Assembly (NCBI RefSeq): GCF_003947455.1
Contig: NZ_QHJH01000004.1
Coordinates: 52,984 to 116,983 of the forward strand
Direction of reading: 5' to 3'
DNA length: 64,000 nt
From: Streptomyces sp. WAC 04229
Lineage (GTDB): Bacteria; Actinomycetota; Actinomycetes; Streptomycetales; Streptomycetaceae
Within the stretch, counting starts at the first letter, position 1, and each line of letters starts with the position of its first letter. Both the position numbers and the translations under genes were made by a program. A model generated the notes under the pieces. It was not told where the DNA came from, made no database searches, and saw only the letters and a program-made list of their open reading frames with translations. This document shows positions 26,296-33,746 of the stretch, one piece after another.

Positions 26296-26504
26296 GGCGT
26301 GTTGTGCCTCCGGTGCGGAGTCGCCGTCACCGCGCTCCGTGCGTTCCCGCCACCAGGGCTCAGGTCCCCGCCGAGGCACCCGAGGCGCGGGCTTTCGCAC
26401 GGGGTGTGCGCCGTCGAGGGGGTGCACGAGCCCCCTGAAAGGACTATGTACCGCTTGTCCCAACAGGGGCAGCATGGTCGCACTGTTCCCATGGCTCGTG
26501 CCCG

Positions 26505-26583
26505 GTCGACGACGGGGTCACCTCGATCACCTACAGCGAGGGCAGCACCCTCCCCCGCGCCACATGTGTCGCGTTTCCCAGCC
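26505..26583 (+). pseudogene. Relic of a fifth four-cysteine secreted-protein gene
   Basis: Translation VDDGVTSITYSEGSTLPRAT, then CVAFPSQ, aligns with DGVSGVTYSEGGAVTGAT then CLAFPS of the gene at 22204-22770. Neither signal peptide nor C-terminus is present. It lies immediately before the intact paralogue at 26600 in the same orientation, so a tandem pair probably existed here as on the other strand. Confidence 0.7.
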
Positions 26584-26599
26584 AACGGAAGGCCGGTTC

Positions 26600-27139
26600 A
26601 TGTCCCGTATTCGCAGACTGCTCTCGCTCTCCTCAGCCGTTCTCCTCGGCACTGTCCTTCTTCCTGCAGGGGCAGCGCAAGCCGCGCAGGACCAGGCCGC
26701 CGCCACCGTGGTCTGCACCGGAGCAGCCAAACAGACCTACGCACCCCCACTGGGCCCCCTGCCGCGGATCACCGATGTCAGCGTGAACGAGGAACTGACG
26801 TGCATAGGTGGTCCCTTCCTCACGGGTACCTCGTCCGCTTCCTTCAACGAGCAGGCCAGTTGCCTGATCCCACCGCTGACGGACACGGTTCTGCCGACCA
26901 GCGTCATCGTCTACCACTGGGCCAACGGCCAGACGAGCACCGTCGCCCTCACCGTGCCGACCGTCGTCCGGGTAGCCAACCAGACCATCGTGACCGGGGC
27001 AGGCACCGTGACATCCGGCTACGCGCAAGGTTCCGCGGTCATACGCGAGGTGACAACCGTCGACCTGGACGTCCTTGGCTGCCTCACGTCGAGCCTCGAC
27101 GAGCGGACCGGCACGGAGGTCTTCACCATTCTCCTCTGA
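26600..27139 (+). CDS. Small secreted four-cysteine protein, paralogue 4
   Basis: 179 residues from ATG 26600. MSRIRRLLSLSSAVLLGTVL begins a clear signal peptide, cut near AQA-AQ. Cysteines at 39, 68, 88 and 161 give spacing 29, 20, 73, matching the three leftward paralogues. QTYAPPL, YHWANGQTS and GTVTSGYAQGS are the family motifs, and the ending VFTILL is a hydrophobic last strand as in the others. It follows the CMD-acyltransferase pair by about 300 bp with a relic copy between. Function unknown. Confidence 0.75.
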   Translation: MSRIRRLLSLSSAVLLGTVLLPAGAAQAAQDQAAATVVCTGAAKQTYAPPLGPLPRITDVSVNEELTCIGGPFLTGTSSASFNEQASCLIPPLTDTVLPTSVIVYHWANGQTSTVALTVPTVVRVANQTIVTGAGTVTSGYAQGSAVIREVTTVDLDVLGCLTSSLDERTGTEVFTILL

Positions 27140-27416
27140 CGGAGCGGACGTCCTCCTCGACTCGGCAGCGCTCGTCGGCAGCCGCCGTCTTTCACGGTGG
27201 CGGGGTGCGCTGCCGAACGAGGTCGTCTTCTCCCGTTCTTCCATCCCGGACTCTCATGGTCGGCCTGCGGTGTCGGTCGCGCGACGACGAGCCCGCGGTC
27301 ACCTTCCACACCGCACTCTCCGTCCGAGGGCAGACCACGTCTCTCGGGGTGCCGTTTTCCAGGGCTCGCCGGGCCGACCCGCGTTCGATCGGCCGAGCCG
27401 TCCGTCCCCGGCTCCG

Positions 27417-27760
27417 CTACTCCTCGCCGCTGAGCGAGCCCTTCGCGACCGCGCGGGCGCCGGCCTGGAAGCGGCTGCGGGCGCCCGGCTTGTCCATCAG
27501 TTCGGCCGCGATAAGGCGGGCGGTACGGGCGGAGACACTGAAGTGCTTGGCGACCGTCTCGTCGGTGAGTCCCTGGCTCAGCATGCGCACCACCTCAACC
27601 TCCTGGCGGGTCAGTCCGCAGGCGTCGCGGTCTCGGGCCCGGTCCGGGGAATGTCCGAGAGGGTGGCCGCCTCCCAGAAGCAGTCGAACAGGGCGCACCT
27701 GGCGGTGACCGGTCCGTCGGCCGCCAGCAGCAGGGCGCCGGCCTCGCCGTCCGCGGCTCT
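27417..27760 (-). pseudogene. LuxR-type regulator relic, frameshifted
   Basis: The C-terminal helix-turn-helix is intact: GLTRQEVEVVRMLSQGLTDE, TVAKHFSVSARTARLIAAEL, then MDKPGARSRFQAGARA. The preceding sensor-end segment reads well only in another frame (ADGEAGALLLAADGPVTARC, then ALFDCFWEAATLSDIPRTGP), with the break near 27640. The N-terminal domain is not recognisable upstream. Streptomyces has many regulators of this plan (about 330 residues), so this is a truncated, shifted remnant unless the break is a sequencing error. Confidence 0.6.
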
Positions 27761-28044
27761 CTGCCCGCTTTTTCCTCACGGAACGGACGACGGCTGACGA
27801 TGGCCGGCAGCCGCACGCCGCGGCCGGTGCGGGCGAAGTGGTGCTGCCGCGAACGCGACTGGGGCTACGCGGAGCTCGCCACCGACCAGCGCTGAACGGC
27901 ATGGCCACGACGGTGTCCGAACCAGAACCGCGTGGGGGGGACACCGTTCGTTCCGCCCTCCACATTCAAGACAACCGTCGAAGCCGCACTGTCGCCGGCG
28001 CCGGAGCGCCCGTACGCTGATGTCCGCAGTCGGTTCGCGCCTCC

Positions 28045-28290
28045 CGCCCGGCCGGGCGCCCGGTGGCGCGACGCAAGAGGGAACCCGGTGCGAATCCGGG
28101 GCTGTCCCGCAGCGGTGAGTGGGAACGGAAGCCGTCGATGTCACTGGGCCCGCACCAGGGCCGGGGAAGAGACGGCCGGTAGGTGTCCGCCCTTGTGGCG
28201 GACGTGCCCGCGAGTCCGAAGACCTGCCACTGCGCCCGCGTCCCGCGGGCTGTGCACGTGACCTCGTGGACTGGGTCGGCGGTAGAGCGG
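28045..28290 (+). promoter_or_regulatory. Cobalamin (B12) riboswitch
   Basis: The conserved cobalamin aptamer blocks appear in order: GAGGGAACCCGGTGCGAATC (28078-28097), a GGGGCTGTCCCGCAGCGGTGA junction, a GGTAGGTGTCC arm near 28177, and the B12 box GCGAGTCCGAAGACCTGCCA (28210-28229). This layout matches Streptomyces riboswitches before metE, nrdABS and cobalt/B12 genes. Binding of adenosylcobalamin is expected to switch the operon downstream off. The kinase start follows about 70 bases later with no other gene between. Outer limits of the aptamer are approximate. Confidence 0.9.
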
Positions 28291-28314
28291 TCGTACTTCG
28301 TACGGGTGGCCGCG

Positions 28315-28355
28315 CCTCCTTCCCGGTCGGCGTTCAAGGCCCGGTACGGAGGAGG
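28315..28355 (+). promoter_or_regulatory. Candidate riboswitch expression platform (anti-SD/SD pair)
   Basis: CCTCCT at 28315-28320 is complementary to AGGAGG inside the ribosome-binding site GGAGGAGG (28348-28355) of the kinase gene. Pairing would hide the site, consistent with translational OFF control. The alternative pairing in the B12-free state is not worked out. Confidence 0.45.
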
Positions 28356-28360
28356 ATGGT

Positions 28361-29284
28361 GTGCGGGACCCAGCCGGTTCGCGTCGGCCGTACCGCCCCC
28401 GGGAGCCGGACATGGACGGCGGCACGGTGTCCGGTGTCTGCCAGGGCACTCTGGGTGAGTTGTACCAAGGCCCGTTGCGGGTGGGCGCCGATCCTGAGAT
28501 CGCGGTGGTCTCCTTTCCCGTGGACCGCCACTCGTGGGTCTACTTCACTCCGCGGACGGCGGCCGGTCCTCCGCCGCACGCGCCGCCGCTCGGGACGAAG
28601 TCGGTGGAGGCGGTCCGGCTCTTCCTGGACCACTACGGCGTCACTCTGCCGCCCGGTGACTGGCACACCCACTCCGAACTGCCGGTGGGCGTGGGTATGG
28701 CCAGTTCGACGGCGGACATCGTGGCGACGCTGCGCTGCCTGTTCCGCGTCTTCTCCCTGCCGTACGACACGGAGGTGATGCGCGGCGTCCTCGCGCGGAT
28801 CGAGCGCTCCGACAGCGTCTTCCTCGACGAGTTCGCCCTGTACCTCAGCGGCCGGCACCGGGTGGTGCGGCGGCTGGGACCGGATGTCGGCTTCCACACC
28901 GCCTACGTCACGGAACCCGGCACGGTGGACACCGCCGCCGTCACTCCTCTGCTACTGGACCACTACCGGCGCCGCGGCGAGGAGTACCAGCGGTGTCTGA
29001 CCGATCTGGTGAAGGGCTTCGACTCGGGTGACCCGGCCGCCGTCGCCCGTGCCGCGACGGTCAGCGCCGCCTTGTCCCAGGAGGTTCTGCCCAAGGCCAC
29101 CTTCGGCAGCCTGCAAGCCCATCGTGAGCGGTTCGGCGCCGACGGCGTCTTCGTCGCCCACACCGGCTGCCTGGCCGGCTATCTCTTCGCCTCGCGCCCA
29201 GGCGCACAGGTCATGTCCGACCTCTCCGCGTTCTTCCGCTCGCTCGGCCACCAGTGCACCTTCGCCCAAGGAGGCTACGGGTGA
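28361..29284 (+). CDS. PduX-like GHMP kinase (L-threonine kinase family)
   Basis: 307 residues from GTG 28361, chosen because GGAGGAGG ends five bases upstream; ATG 28412 is the alternative. The N-terminal CQGTLGELYQG and SFPVDRHSWV, the phosphate loop LPVGVGMASSTADIVATL, and IERSDSVFL align with PduX, the L-threonine kinase of cobalamin nucleotide-loop synthesis, better than with other GHMP kinases. Expected reaction: ATP plus a hydroxy-amino acid to an O-phospho-amino acid. No cobD or cob genes are nearby; the next gene is a PLP enzyme of the type that displaces phosphate from such compounds. First gene under the riboswitch. Confidence 0.85.
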   Translation: MRDPAGSRRPYRPREPDMDGGTVSGVCQGTLGELYQGPLRVGADPEIAVVSFPVDRHSWVYFTPRTAAGPPPHAPPLGTKSVEAVRLFLDHYGVTLPPGDWHTHSELPVGVGMASSTADIVATLRCLFRVFSLPYDTEVMRGVLARIERSDSVFLDEFALYLSGRHRVVRRLGPDVGFHTAYVTEPGTVDTAAVTPLLLDHYRRRGEEYQRCLTDLVKGFDSGDPAAVARAATVSAALSQEVLPKATFGSLQAHRERFGADGVFVAHTGCLAGYLFASRPGAQVMSDLSAFFRSLGHQCTFAQGGYG

Positions 29285-30303
29285 TCCACCCCCACATCGC
29301 CGACGCCCTGAAAGCCCCGGACCTCGTCCGGCTCACCGACGGACTGGTCCTGCTGCGGTTCGAGTCGATGAAGATCTACTCGGCTCTGGCCGCCGTCCGC
29401 CATCTACTGGACCGAGGCACCGTCCGTCCGGGGCAGACGCTGATCGACAGCTCCAGCGGCATCTACGCCTACGCGCTCGCCCTGGCCTGCCACCGGTACG
29501 GCATGCGGTGCCACATCGTCGCGTCCACCACCGTCGACGCCACCACCCTCGCCCAACTGGAGATCCTCGGCAGCACCGTGGAACAGGTCACACCGTCGCG
29601 GAACCTGAAGCTCGACCAGGAACTGCGAGTACGACGGGTGCGCGAGATCCTCGCCGAGCGTCCCGGACACCACTGGATGCGCCAGTACCACGACGACGTC
29701 CACTACCTCGGCTACCAGGAGGTCGCCGACCGGATCGCGGCTCAATTCCCGGACGCACCGCTGACCGTCGTCGGCGGGGTGGGCTCCGGAGCGTCGACCG
29801 GCGGCATCGTCGAGCGCCTGCGCGGCACCGACCCCTCGGTGCGTCTGGTCGGCGTGCAGCCCTTCGGCAGCGTCACCTTCGGCAGCCAGGACCATCACGA
29901 TCCCGAGGCGATCATCGCCGGCATCGGCTCGTCCATCGCCTTCGACAACGTCCGGCACCATCTCTACGACACCGTGCACTGGCTGGACTTCACCCATGCC
30001 ATGTCCGGTGCCGTCGCCCTGCTGCGCGAGCACGCGGTGTTCGCCGGGCTGTCCACCGGTGCCGGCTATCTCACGGCGACGTACGAGAGCCGGCGCCATC
30101 CCGACCGAACGCACCTGGTGATCGGCGCCGACACCGGACACCGCTACGTGGAGCGCGTGTTCGCCCGGCACTCGGAGGCTCTGGACCCGGCTGCGCTGAA
30201 ACCCGTCGAGGTCCGCAGGCCGCAGGAGATGACCATGCCCTGGTCGAGGATGACGTGGCAGCGCACCAGTTGCCCGGCAGACCGGAAGGAGCATGACGCA
30301 TGA
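29281..30303 (+). CDS. Cysteine-synthase-like PLP enzyme (fold II)
   Basis: A 340-residue tryptophan-synthase-beta-type PLP enzyme. The Schiff-base lysine is probably Lys31 in ESMKIYSALA, where the family has KDRxA. The Gly-rich phosphate loop is GGVGSGASTGGI. The substrate loop, normally TSGNTG, reads SSSGIYAY, so the conserved Asn is missing and substrate handling must differ. Relatives make cysteine, cystathionine, or in SbnA join O-phosphoserine to glutamate. GTG at 29281 overlaps the kinase stop (GTGA) after AAGGAGG. I infer that it uses the kinase product for beta-replacement or elimination. Confidence 0.82.
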   Translation: MIHPHIADALKAPDLVRLTDGLVLLRFESMKIYSALAAVRHLLDRGTVRPGQTLIDSSSGIYAYALALACHRYGMRCHIVASTTVDATTLAQLEILGSTVEQVTPSRNLKLDQELRVRRVREILAERPGHHWMRQYHDDVHYLGYQEVADRIAAQFPDAPLTVVGGVGSGASTGGIVERLRGTDPSVRLVGVQPFGSVTFGSQDHHDPEAIIAGIGSSIAFDNVRHHLYDTVHWLDFTHAMSGAVALLREHAVFAGLSTGAGYLTATYESRRHPDRTHLVIGADTGHRYVERVFARHSEALDPAALKPVEVRRPQEMTMPWSRMTWQRTSCPADRKEHDA

Positions 30304-31541
30304 CCGTGGCCTGCCTGGAGTCCCTGACGTTCGGCCTCGGCCATCTGGTCCGCGCCGCCGACCGGCTCGGTGAACGCCTGGTGCTCCTCACCCGGGATCC
30401 CGCCTACTACGCCTACGAACTGGACCGGTTGCCCGCCGGTGCCCTCGAAGTCGTCGTGACCGACACGTTCGACGTGGAGCGGGTCGCCGCTCATCTCCGC
30501 CGCATCCCGCGGCTGGGCGGTCTGATCAGTTCGACCGACACCTGGACCCTGAGCGGCGCCGCCCTCGCCGAACGCCTCGGCATGCCCGGTCTCGACCCCG
30601 CCGTCCTGCGGCTGACCCGGGACAAGGCCGCCGTACGCAACAGGCTGCACGATGCGGGTCTCACCCGGGCGAGGGCCGTCGAGGGCGCCGACCCGGACCG
30701 CGAGGCTCGCAGGCTGCTGCTCAAGGAGGCGGGGCTGCCGCTCGTGCTCAAGGACACCGCGGGCACCGGGAGCCAGAACGTGTGGCTGGTGCGCGACGAC
30801 GGTGAACTCGACGCGGCGCTGGTGGAGGCGTCCGGTCGGGAGCTGAAGGGACGCCTGTTCGCGGAGCCGTATTTCAGCGGCCCGGTGTACAGCGCCGAAA
30901 CGCTCACCTGGGCGGGCCGGACCCGCCTGCTGGGGGTGTCCAGCCGGCTGATGTCACCCGAGCCGCACTTCCGGGAGGAGATCACCGCCTTCCCGGTCGC
31001 CTTCCCGGCGCCGCAGGCGACGTCTCTGGAACGCTGGCTCGACCGGGTCCTCGAAGCCATCGGCTACACCGACCGCTTCGCGCACGTGGAGTTCGTACTG
31101 ACCGCCGACGGCCCGGAAGTGGTGGAGGTCAATCCCCGCATCGGGGGTGCGCTGGTCGGAGAAGGCCTGTGCCGGAGCCTCGGCGTGAACGTGTACGAGG
31201 CGATGGTCGAGGCAGCGGTCGGCCGCCGCCCCGGTCTCATGGACGTGGACCTTCCCGGCGGCCCGGCCGTCGCCTTCGTCCTCGGCTACCCGGCCGTTCC
31301 CGGCGTGTTCACCGGCGTCACCGGGCTGGACCGGCTCACCGGCATGCCGGGGAATCCCGCCTGGTACCCGACCAAGCAGGCCGGCGAACTCATCGAGCAC
31401 CTGGGCGACAGCCGGGGATACGCGGGCATCGTGTACGCGGAGGCGGAGACCGCCGAACTCGCCACCCACCGCGCGGTGGCCGCCGCCAACGCCCTGCGTG
31501 TACGCACCGTCCCGCCCGGCCGGGACGCGCCCGGTGGGTGA
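30300..31541 (+). CDS. ATP-grasp amino-acid ligase
   Basis: 413 residues with the ATP-grasp layout. The N-terminal Rossmann-like domain ends near LTRDKAAVRNRLHDAG, the ATP-binding LVLKDTAGTGSQNVWLV follows, and metal/ATP residues are in HVEFVLTADGPEVVEVNPRIGG. This matches the family of amino-acid ligases that form amide bonds through an acyl phosphate (carnosine synthase and BacD relatives). ATG at 30300 overlaps the PLP gene stop by four bases, with AAGGAG upstream. The likely job is to condense the PLP product with another amino or carboxylic acid. Soluble cytosolic enzyme. Confidence 0.85.
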   Translation: MTVACLESLTFGLGHLVRAADRLGERLVLLTRDPAYYAYELDRLPAGALEVVVTDTFDVERVAAHLRRIPRLGGLISSTDTWTLSGAALAERLGMPGLDPAVLRLTRDKAAVRNRLHDAGLTRARAVEGADPDREARRLLLKEAGLPLVLKDTAGTGSQNVWLVRDDGELDAALVEASGRELKGRLFAEPYFSGPVYSAETLTWAGRTRLLGVSSRLMSPEPHFREEITAFPVAFPAPQATSLERWLDRVLEAIGYTDRFAHVEFVLTADGPEVVEVNPRIGGALVGEGLCRSLGVNVYEAMVEAAVGRRPGLMDVDLPGGPAVAFVLGYPAVPGVFTGVTGLDRLTGMPGNPAWYPTKQAGELIEHLGDSRGYAGIVYAEAETAELATHRAVAAANALRVRTVPPGRDAPGG

Positions 31542-32811
31542 GCGCACCACCCGGCGGCCGGGCCCGCGGGCCTCGCTGTTCCCGCTCACCGGTCCGCTGC
31601 GGTTCCTCCTCCTCAGCTCGTTCCTCATTCCGCTCGGCAGCTTCATGGTCCTGCCGTTCATGTCGGTGTTCCTCCACGAGCGTCTCGGGATGGGGCTGGG
31701 CACGGTCGGCGTCGTCCTGGCCGCGGCATCGCTCGTGCAGTTCTCCGGCGGCATCGTCGGCGGTGCCCTCGCGGACCGGATCGGGCTGCGCCGCACGATG
31801 GTGTGGGCACTGGTCGTGCGCACCGCCGGGTTCGCCGGGTTCCTCGCGGCCCTGCGCTGGCCGCCGCTCGCGATCTGGGCGCTGGTCCTGACGTGCTGCG
31901 GTGCCGCGCTGTACCTGCCCGCGAACAAGGCGTACCTGGTGCACGGCGTCGAGGACGAGCGCCGCCCGGCCTTCCTGTCGGCGGGCAACGCGGCGCTCAA
32001 CGCCGGGATGGCGGTCGGCCCGCTCATCGCCGGACCGTTCGTCCTGTCGTCGCCCGGCTGGCTGTTCGCGGCCGTCACGGCGCTGTTCCTCGCGGTCACG
32101 GCGGGACACGCGCGGCTGCCGGGGAGCGACGGCGCGGACAGCGGGGGTCACACCGCGTCGCGGGGGACGGCTTCCCCGGGGCTCCTGGCCGGCTTGGCAC
32201 TCCTGCCGTTCGCCGCCAACGCGCTGGCCTTCTACCTCTACTTCCACTTCCAGCACTTCCTGGCGGTGTACGCCGTCGAGCGTGCCTCCGGCGCTTTCTA
32301 CAGCATGGTGCTGCTGCTCTGCTTCACGCTGGTCATCGTCGTCCAGCCGCTGGCGTCGGGCCTGATCCGGCGCATGCCGTACGCCCTCGCCCTCGCGGTC
32401 GGGTTCACGGGTCTGGCCGCGGGCATGGCCGTGCTGGCGGCCGGCACCCGGGCGGCACTGCTGGCGGGTGGCGCGCTGATCACCCTCGGGGACATCGTGC
32501 TCTTCCTCAAGAACGACCTGGAGGCGCTGCGCCGCAGCCGCCGCTCCGACGCCGTGGTCTTCGGCCAACAGCGGCTGGCGTCGGGCCTGGGCGCCTGCGC
32601 GAGCGGCGTGCTGGGCGGGCAGTTGTACGGCTTCGGCGAACGGGCCGGACACACTGGCTGGTTCTGGCTGCTGGCGGCCGCCCAATGTCTGCTGCTTCCC
32701 CCTCTGCTGCTCACGGTGCGCCACCGCACGGCGCGGCGCCCTGTCCCCGACGACAACCATGAAGGAGCACTGACGCGCGATGACACGGACGGGCGGATTC
32801 CAGGACGATGA
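31534..32811 (+). CDS. MFS transporter
   Basis: 425 residues with about 11 to 12 membrane helices. The loop after helix 2 reads GGALADRIGLRRTM, the MFS signature GxxxDRxGRR. The central cytoplasmic loop (GSDGADSGGHTASRGTAS) divides two six-helix halves. GTG at 31534 overlaps the ligase stop by eight bases; GTG 31498 is a longer alternative. It resembles MdtH-like drug exporters. In this operon it probably exports the product; import of a loaded chelate cannot be excluded from sequence. Confidence 0.85.
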   Translation: MGERTTRRPGPRASLFPLTGPLRFLLLSSFLIPLGSFMVLPFMSVFLHERLGMGLGTVGVVLAAASLVQFSGGIVGGALADRIGLRRTMVWALVVRTAGFAGFLAALRWPPLAIWALVLTCCGAALYLPANKAYLVHGVEDERRPAFLSAGNAALNAGMAVGPLIAGPFVLSSPGWLFAAVTALFLAVTAGHARLPGSDGADSGGHTASRGTASPGLLAGLALLPFAANALAFYLYFHFQHFLAVYAVERASGAFYSMVLLLCFTLVIVVQPLASGLIRRMPYALALAVGFTGLAAGMAVLAAGTRAALLAGGALITLGDIVLFLKNDLEALRRSRRSDAVVFGQQRLASGLGACASGVLGGQLYGFGERAGHTGWFWLLAAAQCLLLPPLLLTVRHRTARRPVPDDNHEGALTRDDTDGRIPGR

Positions 32812-33529
32812 CTTCTGGACCGAGTTCCACGACTTCCTCTTCTCCGAGCAGCGCTACGAGCAGGCCGAGGAACTGCTCGGCACCTCTCCCCTGCTCGCCC
32901 TCGCGGAAGGGTCACGTGTCCTGGACCTGTGCTGCGGTCCCGGAGTGTTCACCGTGCCGCTCGCCCGCCGGGGTCACCGGGTGACCGGGGTCGACCGGAG
33001 CCCGGCCATGCTGGACCGGGCGCGCAAGCGGTCGGCCGACGCCGGGGCCGACGTGACGTACGTGCGGGCCGACGCACGCGAGTACAGCGAACCCGGCGGC
33101 TTCGACGTCGTCCTGAACCTGTTCACCTCCTTCGGGTACTTCGAGGACCCTGCCGACAACGCGCGCGTACTGCGCACCATGCACACCTGTCTGGCGCCCG
33201 GCGGCACGCTCGTCCTGGACCTCGCCGGGAAGGAGCTCCTGGCCCGCAGGGTCACCCCGCCCAAGGTGGTGCGGCGGGGCGACGACGTGATGGTGCAGAC
33301 CGACACGGCGATCGACGAGTGGGCGCGGTTGCGCAGCGAGTGGGTGCTGGTCAGGGGCGAACGGGTGACGCGAGCGACCTTGACGTGGTTCGTGTACAGC
33401 GCGGTGGAACTGCGGCGGATGGCCGAGGAGGCGGGGTTCCGCCGAGTGGAGATCTTCGGTGGGTTCGACGGGCGAGCCTACGACGAGAACGCCGAGCGGC
33501 TCGTCCTTCGGGCTGTCCGCGAAGCTTGA
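32780..33529 (+). CDS. SAM-dependent class I methyltransferase
   Basis: 249 residues. SAM-binding motif I VLDLCCGPGVFTVPLARRGH, acidic motif II GVDRSPAML, motif III VRADAREYSEPGGFDVVLNL and the post-motif helix RVLRTMHTCLAPGGTLVLDL are all present. The C-terminal half resembles small-molecule N/O-methyltransferases. ATG at 32780 lies inside the end of the transporter gene (32 bases overlap), with AAGGAG upstream. Last gene of the riboswitch operon before a strong terminator. Presumably a tailoring step on the ligase product. Confidence 0.85.
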   Translation: MTRTGGFQDDDFWTEFHDFLFSEQRYEQAEELLGTSPLLALAEGSRVLDLCCGPGVFTVPLARRGHRVTGVDRSPAMLDRARKRSADAGADVTYVRADAREYSEPGGFDVVLNLFTSFGYFEDPADNARVLRTMHTCLAPGGTLVLDLAGKELLARRVTPPKVVRRGDDVMVQTDTAIDEWARLRSEWVLVRGERVTRATLTWFVYSAVELRRMAEEAGFRRVEIFGGFDGRAYDENAERLVLRAVREA

Positions 33530-33665
33530 GGCCGGCGCGTGGGCGCGCGGCAGGGTTCGCGCGCCCATCTCCGTCGGCTCGGGACCGCGTTGCCCGGGGG
33601 CACGGGAGGAACGCCTCGGTCCGGCCACCGGCACCAGCCTTCCGGTGGCCTGGTGAGGGCGGTAC

Positions 33666-33701
33666 GGAACGCCCGCCGGAACACGAGCCGGCGGGCGTTC
33701 C
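33666..33701. terminator. Bidirectional terminator after the riboswitch operon
   Basis: A perfect 14-bp stem GGAACGCCCGCCGG (33666-33679) / CCGGCGGGCGTTCC (33688-33701) with an 8-base loop, placed between the convergent methyltransferase and aztD genes. Confidence 0.8.
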
Positions 33702-33746
33702 CCCTCGGACCGCTCAGCAGTCCGTGGATCCCTGGAACGGGACCGG

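Noticed and set aside
28361..29284. Kinase as a homoserine kinase or mevalonate-pathway kinase
   Set aside because: The loop GMASSTADI and the GELYQG start fit PduX rather than homoserine or mevalonate kinases, and idi is 7 kb away in a different unit.
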